Notes: generated from the letters alone by a model not told the origin. A stretch of 64,000 nt of DNA from Cornus controversa (GCA_026545225.1 CM048849.1:55881836-55945835), one strand, 5' to 3'. Shown: positions 10,231 through 23,252, counted from the stretch's first letter. Translations and numbers: made by a program.

Positions 10231-11416
10231 CTTGAGTAGCTTTTTGTGAAATTCATTCTCCTTGCGAAGGTTCTGAATCTGTGCTTTTAATTGGACTTCA
10301 TATTCCTACTAGAAAAAGAATCATACAATTTAAAGAAAAAAAAAAAAAAGGAAGTGTATGTATGCTCTTACACTAAGCATTGTATTTGGTAAGATTGAAA
10401 ATGTTGAGTTCCAAGTTGTAGTTGTCTGAGAATTTCATGGCTCAAATACATGATAAGAAGCCATGAAACCCTGAATCACATAAAAGCCTTTCATTAAGAT
10501 GTCAGGCTGAGTGCTAATGATCTACATGACATAAAGTAAGTTCTTAATGTTTGAAATAGAAGGCTCAAGTCTCAACTAAGTATATGACCATAAGTTGCTG
10601 ATAACAAGTCACCTGCTTTCTTTCATATGCTCGGACAGCAGCCTCTCTGTTCCTAATCTTTTGAAGTTCCATTCTGCAAGCAGCCTCTGCTTCACTCTCG
10701 TAAACCCCTCTGTATTTCCTCTTCTTCCTCCTTCGAGAAACCTTGGCTGTCCTATTCAGACCCATGTGTCTCCAAGCATTCTTTCCACTGCTACTTCCAA
10801 CACAAAACCTGCTACCATCAGCATAAGTTGTCCCATTTTTGTAGTTCATGAACAAACCAGCCGCTCCTCCTCCTCCTCCTCCACTGCTGCTGCTGCAACC
10901 ATCACCAGGAGGGTAAGTTGTTGCATTTGTGAACTTTGTGAAAGAACCAATTGTTGCTTTTACTCTTCCCCCTTCCATGCCACCACCACCACTAATGAAA
11001 CTTGTTACATTCACATTCTGAATGGCATTACTTCTACTTCCCATGACAAATTCCCTAGCTTTCTCTTTCCTTTCGTTGATTATAATCTCACTGTCTTGAA
11101 TTTCTCCATCAAACTTCCAATCACTAAAGGTTTGGACATTCTTGGAATCAAATTGGCATGAAGGCAACATTGTGTTTTCAGATTCATCAAGATCTTGCAG
11201 AAGCATAGTGAACTGGTGCTTGGTGCTTGGTGGAGTGTCCTTCTCATTTTTGAAAAAAAGGTCAGTATAGTTTTTGACATTAGTCGGATTGATCGAGGAT
11301 GGTGGCAATAAAGTGTTTTCAAAATTGCTGAAATTTTGTACAAGCTTATTAAATTGATCGTCAATGAATTGTTGAAATCCTAAATCTTCTTCTTCATCTG
11401 GAAAAATATGGTCCAT
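10231..11416 (-). CDS. bZIP transcription factor, group A (ABI5/FD)-like, atypical basic region; 3' end unresolved
   Basis: Exon 1 runs from the ATG at 11416 down to 10613 (268 codons) and exon 2 from 10305 to 10231 (25 codons), both in phase 0, with donor GTGACT, acceptor CTAGTAG and donor GTAAGC. Exon 1 has an acidic start, a Ser/Gly-rich middle with a polyglycine tract, an SRRRKKRKYRG nuclear-localisation-like stretch, and then the basic region KIRNREAAVRAYERKQ. Exon 2 continues as EYEVQLKAQIQNLRKENEFH, a short leucine zipper (L274, L281, with N285 at the usual polar position). The split directly after RKQ matches the intron position I know for ABI5/AREB-type genes. bZIP proteins bind ACGT-core DNA as dimers in the nucleus. 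Oddity: the consensus N-x7-R/K reads N256-x7-Y264 here, so the conserved DNA-contacting arginine is replaced by tyrosine. A last short exon was not found. It may be a divergent paralogue or a gene in decay. Confidence 0.72.
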
Positions 11417-13855
11417 TGTTTTAAGCTCAAATAGAAGCCGGCTTCAAGTGAGACAGAATGAGACAGAGACCTGGTAAAGTATTAAGGATAAGCTAGCAAA
11501 TTAATTAGAGTATATTCAAGAATTCAATTAATTCCTCATCACCAAGCTAAATATACATATATTTCTCCTCCAATAAACTGAATAAAAGTGACAAAAAAAA
11601 AAACAATTTTACTAATTAGGTTAGTTTCTACCCGTTCAAAGTTCAGTTGCAGCTAAAAATGGAAAATCATTATCAGACAGCTTTTATCATTACAAGTCTT
11701 TATCACAAACTAATGAGCCTGTGCTAGTAATACTCTCTTCTTCATATACATATATATATATCATGTGGTTAATGTGCTCTTCTAAGGTATATATGCTCTG
11801 GCAAAGCACAATGAATTCCGTACAAAAGGACAACTTTTTTGCTGGAATAGCATACTATATTATATATATAGCTAGCATTCAAGAAAATTAAAAAGTTTGG
11901 TTTTACTTTTTAAGAGCAGTTTTTCATTCTCAAACAATACAAAAGAGTAAAACAGTTTTAAATTTATTTGGTAGTTATAAAATTTTCTACCAATGTAGAG
12001 TTAAGAATATTCAAGTTCAATTTCTAATAAGGATTTTCTTTTTTTTCACTATTCTTAAAAAACTATTTTCAAACATTTTCTATTTCACATGGCAAAGCTT
12101 TATCAAGACAAAAGGGTAAATCAAAAACAAAAACTAAAAGTCAAAACTAACCCCAACTTTTTGCCCAAGTTTGAAAAAAAGGAGGGTTCATGAAATTACT
12201 GTAGAATGGCAAATATTCTTGGGAATTCACTTTTACTTTTACAGTATGTATTTAGTTCAGTACTGTAATTTTTTTTTTTTTTCTGAGAGACTAGTTGTAG
12301 AAGTCTCTACATGCCTCTAAACCCAAGTCAAATTTATAATTATGGTAGATAATGGATGGGAAAAATCTTACAAGATATGGAAATATTGTCAAGTTAACAC
12401 CTTTTAGATCTTTTCCATAAATTTGTCTCAGCCTGTCTTCCATTCTCTCAATCTTATTCATAATTAACCTTTTCTTATTGTCATTAAATCTCTGATTCTC
12501 TTGATTCTTTCTTAATCAAATTCCTTTATTTCTTTATCAGATTTAGATTTTAAAAATAGGAATTAAAATGGGACCAGATTTGAAAGGAACACTATAATGT
12601 TTTAAAATCCTATGAAAAAAGTAATCAGATTTTGTGAGATTTGGTAATTATTGCAGAAGATGAAAAGTCAAACTTACAAAAACAAATATATTTGTGTGAT
12701 TTTGTGCTCAACTTTTTGCAATTTGTGTATGCAAAAAGAAAAGATAGCTCAACTTTTTGTTTGCTGTGTTTAGACTTGTGGGCTTTTTGGTCTAAACCAA
12801 AAACCCCAGTGCTGAATACTCCCATAATCAGGTATGATTTTTTTATTTTTATTATTGCCATTTATCTCTTTCTCCATTACTCTGTTTTTTATGGGGAATT
12901 TTGTGATTGGGGGACTGGGATTTGGTGGTGCATTATCTGTGTACATACAAATATATACAATTTTTTGTATATACACATACATATGTACATTTTTCATATA
13001 CACATTACACACACTTCTCCCCAGCTACAAATATACACACACTGACACACAGATATGTACCTTTTTTGTCTATCATAGGGGGAAATTGGGCTTCAAAGGA
13101 AAGAACTCTTAATAAACAACAAATTAATTTCGATTTTGTTGTTATCTTTGATTTTAACTATAAATTGCTGTTCAGACAATTGAATTACTTGGACCTTTTT
13201 TGGGGATAAATAGTATATAATCTTCAGTTTCAATGAAATTGTTTTGGTTATTTTAAGTTTTTTATTTTTATTTTGTCAACCCCAAAATGAGGTTTTTGAG
13301 GCAGAAGATTTTGAATGCGGTTTAATTATAAAGAAGCTTATTACTCTTCCCAAATTGATTTTTCCAAAGTTATGTTCCGTTGCATGAAATTGAAAATTTG
13401 AAATGAATGAACAAGTTTTTCTCTAATTCTACCGATTCCAATTCCATAATTTGGTTTTGCACTAAATTTGTAATTTGATATGCAAAACTCGTTTTTAATC
13501 TTACTTGTAAGTTTGTAATTTCATATAGAAAGGATATGATATGATTTTTTTTTTCTCCCGCTTATTAGCAAAATGACAATTGGCACATACAATACGCTGG
13601 TCTCTTCTCGTGACTTATCATAACTCTGCTGTGCAAAAATTGGATATGCACTTACGCACCCAATTCTTCCCCAATTGTGAAGATTTTTATTAAATTTTAA
13701 TGAGTTTAATTAAGAAAAGGAAAAATTAACAAATTTATTGTCCGTTATTTGAAATTTCTTGATGGTTGTCATTGAATAAAATATGGGCCGGCCTCTAATG
13801 GGCCCAATAATATTCCGGTGTTACATGGACCAAAGTCTTGTATGGTTCAGGCCTA
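11417..13855. other. Intergenic region upstream of the bZIP gene
   Basis: It should include the bZIP promoter (minus strand, from 11417 upwards). It contains TA and poly-A/T tracts and a CA/TA-rich patch at about 12935-13060. Overlapping open frames around 12625-13209 on both strands are low complexity and mutually antisense; I accept none. No transposon ends were defined. Confidence 0.5.
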
Positions 13856-13857
13856 GG

Positions 13858-14358
13858 CTTAGAGCCTATTTGGGGTTGATGTTAGATTAGTAAAAGCGTT
13901 TTTGTCAGTAAAGTTGTCAAAAGATTTGATGTTGATAAAAAAAAAATTTTAAGTGTTTGGTAATATATTGGATAAAGTACTTTTCTATTTTTAATATTAT
14001 TTGATAATACTATTTTTTAAAATACTTATATTGCTAATTTTACAATAATGCCCTCTAATAGGATGTTAATATATTTTATAATAACGGTATAAAAGAAGAG
14101 GTGAAATCGTCTTTAAAAAAGTATAAAATTGTCTAAGAAGAAATAGTTGTCTAATATATAAAAAACCTCTACTCTAGAACACAGTTTTAAAAGTTACAAA
14201 TTATAACTTCATTCAAAAGCTCTACCTGAGCTAAAGTTGGTAACTATTAAAAGTCATTTAGTTACCAAACGCATCTAAATGCAAAATTTTAAAATAAAAA
14301 CAGTTTTATGCTTTTCAAAAGCAGCTTTTAAAAAGCAATCCCAGAGGGGCTTTCTAGC
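13858..14358. mobile_element. Putative hAT-type MITE remnant
   Basis: The left end GAGCCTATTTGGGGTTG and the reverse complement of the right end AGCCCCTCTGGGATTGCTTT are weak inverted counterparts of the GCC-TTTGGGATTGC type common in small plant hAT elements. AAAGCAGCTTTTAAAAAGCA near the right end supports this. I could not fix a clean 8-bp target duplication. Confidence 0.4.
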
Positions 14359-14565
14359 CTTCTTTGAATAGAAATTATGTGTTTATGTGGAGCTAAACAA
14401 TACAATACATCACTTACGCAACCTAGAGCAATTATATCATTTTGTATTGTAAGGTAATTGTTGCGTGACCGATCTAACTTGATGCTTCAATCTAATCACT
14501 AATAAGAAAAAGAAGTTAATTAAGATTATAAGAAGTTTGGAAATTTTTAATAAAAGATCTAATAA

Positions 14566-14733
14566 ATGGAGAAGGTGACCAATAGAGAAGTACTATTAGA
14601 TAAACCTCCAGAATATAATAATAGAAAACAAGAAGAAGAAAAAAGTAGACAGATTATAACTCTATCATCCTCGTCGGACTCAGATGACAAAAGTCAAGCA
14701 TACACACAAAAGAAAACAAAAAATACCATATAG
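14566..14733 (+). pseudogene. Short coding-like relic, origin unknown
   Basis: A 55-codon ATG-to-stop frame rich in Glu, Lys, Asn and Gln, with a SSSSDSDD acidic-serine cluster. Such composition suggests a fragment of a disordered region of a gene or retroelement protein. There is no domain, splice signal or neighbouring exon, so it may equally be chance. Confidence 0.2.
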
Positions 14734-14739
14734 GAAGAC

Positions 14740-16660
14740 TAATTTGTATTGATAGAAAAAGAAAAAAAAAACATTAAATATAATCAAAGTCCAAAGTTTT
14801 AAATAATTTTCCATGAACTACTCATGAACTTTTAACTTTTCACAATCTTCTCCATTTTAACACTTTTTAATCTTGATCTTGAAATACTTGATCTCCTCTT
14901 GACTTGTATCCTCAATAAACAAGTCAAATAAAAAAGAATATTTATGTTAGATGAATGCATAGATAAATAAATGACATAGGGATGTAGTTGCAAAGGTAAT
15001 TAATTAGATGTGATCCCACTGCCCAAATTGAAAGAGCGATACATATGAGTAATGCGGTGTCACCAACTAGACTCTGCCCAAATGTGGTAGAAAAATAGCT
15101 ACTTTGGACCTTTTTGTAGGTCCATCTAATAAAGTGGAAGCTTGACTAGTGCCATATTGAAGCTATGGTGTCTCAACCATGCCTAAGCGTGCATTGAAAT
15201 GCATGTGACATTATTGCTCTTGTAGTCATGAGAGGCATATGTTTACATGTTGAAAAATGCTTACTGAAAAAGTGAACCGAATACGAATACAAGGATCGAG
15301 AGAGTCTGGTAGTCTCATGCATTCAGGTGGAACCCACGTGAATGTATGTGAGAGTTAAGAAACTCCTCTTGGCCCTCATTTTAAGTTCATCTTGTCGGTG
15401 TGTCTATCACTATTCGCACATAATTCTATTAATTAGTAGAAAATAGCTTGAAGAATACTGGAATCTAATTGTCTTCTGCTAGTTAGTGTGGTGTTAGTTA
15501 CAAGTTTTCAAAGCACAATAACAACTTGAATGGTGGGGGCTAAAGTCTAATAGTTCGTTGCTTGATCTAAATGTATCATCATACCTAATTCAATGATTTA
15601 ACTTCTCTGTCTTTTAAAATAAAAGATAAAAATTCGATAGCTCGAGTCTATTTAAAAACAAATAAGTGTGTGAGTTTCACGATAATTGAATAATAAAATT
15701 CTCGTGAAGGATTCATTACATTCAACTGTCGTTCATATAAGAATTTAAAACTTTCACAAGACTTAATAAAAATTCAAAATGATGAAAACTACGATGATCA
15801 TCATCATCATGTTTATATATAAATATCATGATGGCCATCACCCGTCCCTTCCCTTGTGTTCATGACATGTATGATTGAGTTAGATGAAATGGGTGATACT
15901 GTTTGGGAGAATATTGCTTTAGGCTTCACAATAATCAAGAGAGAGATTATGGGTCCCAACTCTTTCCATTGAGTTAACATAAATTTCAAGTGGGACCATT
16001 AACCCTAATGACACACTAGCAACAATATAAATGCCATTCATACACGTAGGATGCACACCAACTCATACAATCCTGCACTCGCACGCACCCAACAAATTGT
16101 GACACAGGGAGAAATAGTTGTCTGTGTCTGGTCTCCAAAACAACCAACATGAGTGTCAAACCTGAGCAGTCCCATCAAGCATATATAGGGTATGCATCAG
16201 ACGGTGTAGGAAAAGACACCAAGGCAAAATGAAAATCAAAGACTAAAACCCAACCTTGGCCATTAAAGATGGAGAGAATATACCAAAGGTAGTGGAGGAG
16301 AAACATGATGAGGATTTGCATAGTGGATCCTTCTAATGTGGACCTACTTGACTTTTCCTATTTTGTTTTTTGTTTTAGTGTGATCTTGCTCATAAGCTTC
16401 ATGTTACGTAGTGTTATATGAGAAAATTTTAATCATAGAGGAGGAACATAATTTTATGGGCATAAGGGCATGGGAATAGATAAAGATACTTCAATCCCTT
16501 TCCTATTCCCTTGAAGCATTCATTATATTATATTATGCTTTTGATACATTACTATGTTGACTATACCCATCCAAACGTGCTCTCTCTCTCCCCAATAATA
16601 TTGTTGAGACTTTATGACATTCATTGTTTTTAAGCTTTATTGTAAATCCCTGTAGTATCT
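14740..16660. other. Intergenic DNA, no gene seen
   Basis: Moderately AT-rich, without long open frames. Small features only: a TGGACC / GGTCCA inverted pair at about 15107-15124 and a CAT/ATG-rich patch at about 15791-15840. Part of it may be the promoter region for a leader exon near 16.7 kb. Confidence 0.45.
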
Positions 16661-16679
16661 ACAGAAACCCATAAGCGCC

Positions 16680-16873
16680 GCCCTCTCTATCTCTCCTCCT
16701 CTCTCTCTCTCTCTCTCCCTCCCTCAAGGACTATGTGTTTGTATGCAAATATGATGCCCACAATTGGCTTCAGTTGAGTAAGAGGAGATGGTGGTAGCTA
16801 CAATGGGCTTTATTCATCAAATTTGTGAAGCTTATAATTGGAGTTGAAAAGGGCAATTTGCAGCTTTTCAATG
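16680..16873 (+). promoter_or_regulatory. Candidate 5' leader exon for the NPH3-like gene
   Basis: A CT-rich tract (16683-16726), typical of plant transcription starts, is followed by about 145 bp without TA repeats and then a good splice donor, ATG|GTAAATG, at 16873/16874. No long coding frame follows, so this could be an untranslated first exon spliced to an acceptor near 20054 (TCTGCAG). It is an inference only; a separate short non-coding transcript is the alternative. Confidence 0.3.
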
Positions 16874-16956
16874 GTAAATGATCATACTGCTTGATAGGGA
16901 TCAAACGACATCAATTACTTTTTTGTGGTATGGTACGTTCTTAATTCCTATATTCA

Positions 16957-16995
<39 letters not shown>

Positions 16996-19900
16996 TTTCA
17001 AAATATATCTTGTCCATCTTTTCTGCATTACTTCAAACCTTTTGGAGAAGTCTACTTGATTTGTTATTATTATTTCCTACTCATATAGATATATATATAT
17101 ATATATATATATAACCAACCAAAAGTTCAAGATGCTTTTTAACTTTCTGTTATACATATCCTGCCATACTTTGCTAGAAGATAAAAGATGTAAAAGAAAC
17201 TTCAATCATATATATGTATATATTGCACGTTTTCTCAAAGAAATTCCAATTGAATATGGACAAAAAGAAATAAAATATTATAACTTGATTGGTATAATCT
17301 CAAAAGAATGTTATAATATATATGTAGCTAAACTACCACAACAAATGACATCAAATAACAAATGACATAAGCAAACACATGCATTTTCTGGTTGTTCACA
17401 TTCATGGTGTTGGGATCCAGTAATTACACTTTAAAAAAGAAGTCACTTGTGAGGTTTCTGTTATTTCTCTATTTTGAAGAATAACCTTAGGGGGCTTTTT
17501 TCTTTTGTCAGATGAAAAGTACTTGATACTGTGCCTATTTTTTTACCACCATTTGTGTGTCCAAGCACAGACCACTAGGTAAAGTTTTGTTGTTCAAGAA
17601 TGGTTCTAATTCTAAAGCTACCTCTCTCTCTCTCTCTCTTCTTTCTTTGTTCTTCTTTCAAGTACTGTGGGAGAGTGGGGTGTATGAAGCTTTTACATGT
17701 CAAAGAACCTCTGGAGTTATTAATGGCCCCTTAATTTCTAATCCATCATATGTAGTCACCAAAAAAATATTCTTCACTACTTCATTTGTCAAATATATGG
17801 TGAAAAGACTGAAAGGGGAATGTTGCTGTTTATACATCCTTTTCAATCTGTGCACTGCACTCTTTTTTCTCACTTACATGATAATAACTATAGTTGTGAC
17901 AGCAAAAAAGTGATTTTCTTTCTAATGAATGGTTTTGGTGCTGCACTTGTTCAAATGAATATCACATCCATAATGTCTTTGGACCCAGTTATTTGGTTGA
18001 AATGCTCTTCAATTATTGTGCACTAGAGTCTTTTTTTCTCATTTACAGATGATACTAACATATATGTCAATATAGTACTATTCCATTTCCTGAAAAATGC
18101 TTAAGGGCTTGTTTGGAAGCTCAATCACCAAAACTGTTATTATAGGATTGGTTTTAAGACTCAATAACATACTAATGGTTTGAAATTTGTAATATCAGAT
18201 AGTATCTGAAAAATAAAGGGGGACATAAAGACATAGTACCCTAATTAAAGTATGAAAGATAGTCATTTTTCGCACAAAAAGGAGTGTATAATATCACCGG
18301 AACTGCTGCCAGTGAAACCATTGATGTTCCATGTTAACCCATTCAAATGAAATACAAATTGTAGTAAATTTCCCAAAAAAAAAAAAAAAATGGGGCTAGT
18401 GGACAAATGATATTTGTTTTTTTCTTTGATTTTTAATTTATATCGGTCAAAATATCCTCTGGTTGGTTGGCGTATGTTAAAGTCACAGAAACCCGAAGGC
18501 TAATGCATGTGATGATTTGCACAAGTGTTTAACTTGCCTAATGCTAATCAACCACTTGCCTAATTTTTGTACAAACCTCCAAAGATATATAGGCACAAAT
18601 TTGCATGGGTAGTAGCAAATGAAAGATGTCAAAGGAGTACCGGCTAGTACTATATACACATCCCATTACAGTATACAACTCTTCAAAGATGCCTCACCAA
18701 TCTCTCTCTCTTATTACCCAAAGTGCATGACAGCCAAAAAGTTAGAAAATTTCTCTTTCTCGGTCTATAGAAAAGAATTCCTTCTTCCATATCTAAGTAT
18801 GGTCGGTAGGGTTTGATAAAGAAAGAAGGAAGAGTGATCGGATGGAAATGGAATGATTGAAACCAAGATGAATTGTGATTCAATTCAATTTAGTGTGGTA
18901 AGTCTATTCCTAATTTTAATTCAATAGTTAATTGCATGTGCGGTAGTACACCTTGCATATAGCTAGGATAGGTAGCTATTTCATGCTCTGCATGTTAGAT
19001 GGTTCTTTCTTCTCCATTTAATTTTCTCCTTTCTTTTTTTTTTTTTTCCCTTTATTATGTGCCCCTGTGGGTATTAGTATGAGCTAAATTATCATTAATT
19101 TCTTTAATTCAAACATGTCTATTCAACTACTGTAGCTTTTAGATTATCTATTCAACTACTGTAGCTTTTAGATTATCTTTTTCACTTTAATCTTTCATTT
19201 GTATCATTAGCTAGCTAGATTTCTTCAGGCTTACCTAAATTTTCTCTTCCTTCTGAAAGGAAAATATATATACCTTGCTCCATATATTTAACCAAAAACG
19301 ATCAAAGAAATGATGTCAATCAACCTGAGAACATGTGTTTGGGGAGAGTACAAATCTTGTATATATACAAAGGCCAGGGCATCTCATAAGTATACTACCA
19401 AATTAACAACTCCATCTGTAACACCCAATAGGCTTCAAACCAAACAAGGATTGGATTAGTTGGTTCTTTTGTTAAGGAGAAGAGTCGTATGAAGAAAGTA
19501 TATTGCAAGTACAAAGTTTGGCTTGAAAAGAAAAAAAGGTAGGAGTTCGAAAGTACAAAGTTTGGCTTTAAAAGAAAATAGGAGTTCATAAGCTGCAGAA
19601 CAACAAATAATAAAAATGAAGTGAATGTGTTCATATAGGCTTATGTTTTAATGTTTTAGAGATTTTTGGTGTTTTTATCAATAAAAATAAAAGTAAAATG
19701 ATAAAATAAAAGTAAAATGGTGTAAGAAAGAAGTTGCAACCGTAGTCAACCGATGAAAACAAACTCTTCACAAGGAGAGGAGTCAAATTTGAGTGTGTTT
19801 CTGGTTTGGATGTTATTATATCTATTTATTGTCAAATTCATAACCACAATTTCTTACTGTACTTTTAATCTCAGTAAAAAGTCACTACCGACTGTAAGCT

Positions 19901-20238
19901 AGTCTGGCTAGCTTGAAAATTAGACCTAATTACGTTAATAGTTTTGTACATAGTGATTGCTCACTCAAATCGCATCCCTACACTTGTTAGTCTCATCTTT
20001 TGTCATCAGCTTATATTTTTCCAATGATATGGATTGATTGAAGATTGTATCTGCAGGGCTTTGTTTTATTGTGAATCTAATTTACTTTAGACATTCATCT
20101 TCATATTTTTTTTGGCAATGGTGCAATGATGTCAATGCAGATACTGGAGTCCTTTTTTGAAAGTATTTGGGAAGGGCATGTCTGAGCCCTGTGAAGTGGG
20201 ATTGACATTTTTGTTGAGGGAAATCAATAATCACAAAG
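16874..20238 (+). other. Gene-free stretch upstream of the NPH3-like start codon
   Basis: Holds TA microsatellites (about 16962-16993 and 17089-17113), a CT tract near 17623-17642, the GGGCTTGTTTGGAAGCTC end of a possible MITE at about 18106, and an exact 29-bp tandem duplication at 19119-19176. A second near-duplicate pair around GTACAAAGTTTGGCTT lies at 19508-19580. It may be partly a leader intron and partly promoter. No protein gene is supported. Confidence 0.5.
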
Positions 20239-22841
20239 ATGAAGTTTATGAAACTTGGGACAAGGCCAGACACCTTTTATACAGAAGAGGCCACCAGGTA
20301 CTTTAAATTTCTATGAATGAAAAAATATACACAAATGCCAAACAACTGTGTAAGTATTTTTTATTTGTTTATTTTTTTTTAACAATGCAGGACGGTGATT
20401 TCAGAAATACCTAGCGACCTCACCATACGAATTAACAACATTACTTATCTTCTCCACAAGGTATGATTTGGTAGGGAAACATTATGTTTGGGATTATGAA
20501 GAAATGAGGAGGATTGTTTATCCCAATTATACACCTCCATGATGCTAAACACTAGTTTCTATCCCAATTGGTTGAGAATTTTGAAAAATGAATGAAAACC
20601 CAAGGAAGACACAAGACTGTGGACTACAGTCAGGAATCATGAGATACATGCATGAACATAATCAAAAATGATGAAATCCTATGTGAAATCGCAAGGCTAA
20701 ATCGAGCTACAACACCTCCATGATGCTAAATACTAGTTCCTAACCCAACAAGAAAAGAAAAGAAAAGAAAAAAGAATCCATTTGCACATGGAGGAATTAA
20801 ACCATTTTATGAAATAAAAGACAAGTGTAGATTCTTGAGAGTAGTTTGTGCATGTGCATATTATCTTCTTAGCAATGATCACTTAGATCCTTGTTAATTG
20901 TTGCATTCCTAGCTGCAGTTCCCACTTCTTCCAAAGTGCGGCCTCTTACAAAGAATTTGCTCAGATTCTGAAGATTCCAGCAGAGTTACTCTGGAGCTTC
21001 ATGACATACCGGGAGGTGAAGATGCTTTTGAGCTGTGTGCAAAGTTTTGCTATGGGATTACAATCAATCTCAGTGCCCATAACTTTGTGTCTGCATTTTG
21101 TGCTGCTAAGTTCCTTCGAATGACTGAAGCTGTTGAGAAAGGAAATTTTTTTATGAAACTTGAGGCCTTCTTCAATTCCTGCATTCTTGAAGGTTGGAAG
21201 GACTCAGTTGTCACACTCCAGAGCACCAAAAAGCTGTTTGAATGGTCAGAAAATCTTGGCATCATCAGAAGGTGCATTGATTCTATTGTTGAGAAAATAC
21301 TGACACCCCCAGCAAAGGTTATAAATTAAACTTGCATCTACTTTGCTTCTATATATACTTGATGACCAGACAAGCAAACACTTTGATTTAGCATAAACAT
21401 TGGTAGGATGTGTATTTCTCTTTATATTTTTAATGTGCTTCTGATACAAGTGAATATTCCTGCAGGTCACATGGTCCTACACTTACACTAGACCAGGGTA
21501 TGCCCAAAAGCACCACCAAGTTGTCCCAAAGGATTGGTGGACAGAGGACATATCCGACCTTGACATAGATCTGTTCCGGTGCATAGTCACTGCTGTTAGG
21601 TCAACAAACATGCTGCCACCACAGCTCATTGGTGAAGCTTTGCATGTCTACGCCTGTCGTTGGCTACCTGACACAACAAAGAGTCAGCCTCCCGAGAGTT
21701 CAGCTTCTCAAACTGCAGAAGTGGAGAAAAACCGGCGAGTTCTTGAGACGATTGTGAGCATGATTCCAGCAGACAGAGGATCGGTTTCAATTGGATTCCT
21801 GCTGAGGCTCCTAAGCATATCAAATTTTGTTGGGGTGTCTCCAATGGCAAAGTCAGAACTTGTAAGGCGATCCAGTCTGCAAATTGAGGAGGCAACAGTA
21901 AACGACTTGCTGCTTCCTTCACACTCGTCTTCTGGTGGGCATTTCTACGATATTGACATGGTTGGGGCAGTATTAGAAAGTTTCTTGGTGCAATGGAGGA
22001 GACAACCCCCTGGAGAACACAGCCAATCTTTGAGACCAATTAGAAAGGTTGGAAAGCTCATTGATTCTTATCTCCAAGTAGTTGCAAAGGATGTCAACAT
22101 GCCAGTACTAAAAATAGTGTCTCTTGCTGAAGCTTTGCCAGATTTTGCCCGTCCTGAGCACAATGACCTTTACAAGGCCATTAACATTTATCTCAAGGTA
22201 ACCAATTACCTTATAATAAAAATGTACAAACTAAAGTAAGATCAAATTCCGGGTGGGTTTTTTGATTGAATTTTGGACTTGATGTTGGTGAGCAGGAACA
22301 TCCTGATCTGCCCAAAGCAGATAAAAAGCGCCTCTGCCGAATCCTAGACTGCCAGAAATTGTCCCAAGAAGTTTGTGCCCATGTTGTGAGGAATGAGCGG
22401 CTACCATTGAGAACAGTGGTGCAGGTGCTCTTCTTTGAACAAGAGAGAGGTGTCAAAGCAACAAGTCATAATAAACTTCTACATCAAGAGATGTTGTTCC
22501 CTAGTAGACAGAGAACACCAATTACAACTACAACTAGTAGTACTACAGAAGACATGATGAGTAAGTTGAAGTTGGATCCAGATGAACAATCCAGTAAAGC
22601 CGAGGGCATGAGAAGAAGTACAACTCCTAGCAGCATTGAGAGAGGTCCTCGCAAAATGGTGAAGCCGGAAGGAAAGCTGCAAATGGCAGCAGCTGAACAA
22701 AATGTGATGAGAAAAGAAGTTGGCGAAGTAGATCCAGCTGAGAAAGGAAGGGAGATTAGAGAAGAAGGAATTTCTGGTAGCAAGTTGGACCCCCCTAAGA
22801 ATGTAATACAAAGGAGAAGTAATAAAGGCGCATCAAGATAG
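20239..22841 (+). CDS. NPH3/RPT2-like (NRL) BTB/POZ protein, complete, 601 aa
   Basis: Five exons: 20239-20297, 20391-20460, 20919-21317, 21466-22197, 22296-22841; all introns GT-AG and frames continuous. The start [13 protein letters not shown] is the usual N-terminus of this family. An N-terminal BTB fold follows (about 26-100; [12 protein letters not shown], the [15 protein letters not shown] signature), then the NPH3 domain (about 190-470): [14 protein letters not shown], the conserved LEEATV-type block here read as [32 protein letters not shown] and [14 protein letters not shown]. The last 130 residues are Lys/Glu/Ser-rich and probably disordered. Family members serve as substrate adaptors for CUL3 E3 ligases or as plasma-membrane scaffolds in phototropism and auxin transport. 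The closest clade appears to be the uncharacterised MKFMKLG group rather than NPH3 itself, so I give no symbol. Confidence 0.95.
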
Positions 22842-23112
22842 CACATTATTAGGACTGGAACTGGAACTGGAACTGGAACTGGAACACCTCCAGTTTGTCT
22901 CTAGCTCTGCTCTTAAACCAATGGTAAACATCAACACCACTAGTTGTTAAATTTGACAGACATGTACATACCCTTTGCAAGCATCATATGATCGATCACC
23001 TTACCTTTTTAAGGTCTTGAACCAATGCTACATATAAATCTAGCAAAGGAAGTGAAAAAACAATAGGGGGATTATATATATGGATTTTGCACTGTATTTC
23101 AGTTCAGTGTGG

Positions 23113-23155
<43 letters not shown>
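22842..23155 (+). other. 3' untranslated region of the NPH3-like gene
   Basis: Begins with about five tandem GGAACT units (22852-22885) eleven bases after the stop codon, continues with unique sequence, and ends in a long TA microsatellite (about 23116-23152). The polyadenylation point cannot be fixed by eye. Confidence 0.5.
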
Positions 23156-23180
23156 CTGTATTACAAATTTGATTATTTGA

Positions 23181-23252
23181 TCTTCCATTCTATGATATGA
23201 CACTGTTTCTTTTTTATCTTCCATTCTATGGTATGACACTGTTTCTTTCTGC
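23181..23252. repeat. 36-bp tandem duplication
   Basis: Two copies of TCTTCCATTCTATG(A/G)TATGA plus CACTGTTTCTTT, starting at 23181 and 23217, nearly identical. Confidence 0.85.

Noticed and set aside
10595..11161. 188-codon plus-strand frame opposite the bZIP exon
   Set aside because: It is antisense to the recognised bZIP coding exon and its Ser/Thr/Pro-rich text is the mirror of the Gly/Ser-rich region; no domain or splice context.
12625..13209. Cluster of overlapping frames around 12.9 kb on both strands
   Set aside because: Low complexity, rich in Tyr/Ile/His from CA/TA repeats, mutually overlapping and without splice signals that extend them.
21626..22846. Minus-strand frames over NPH3-like exons 4 and 5
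   Set aside because: Shadows of the well-supported plus-strand gene; no recognisable domain.
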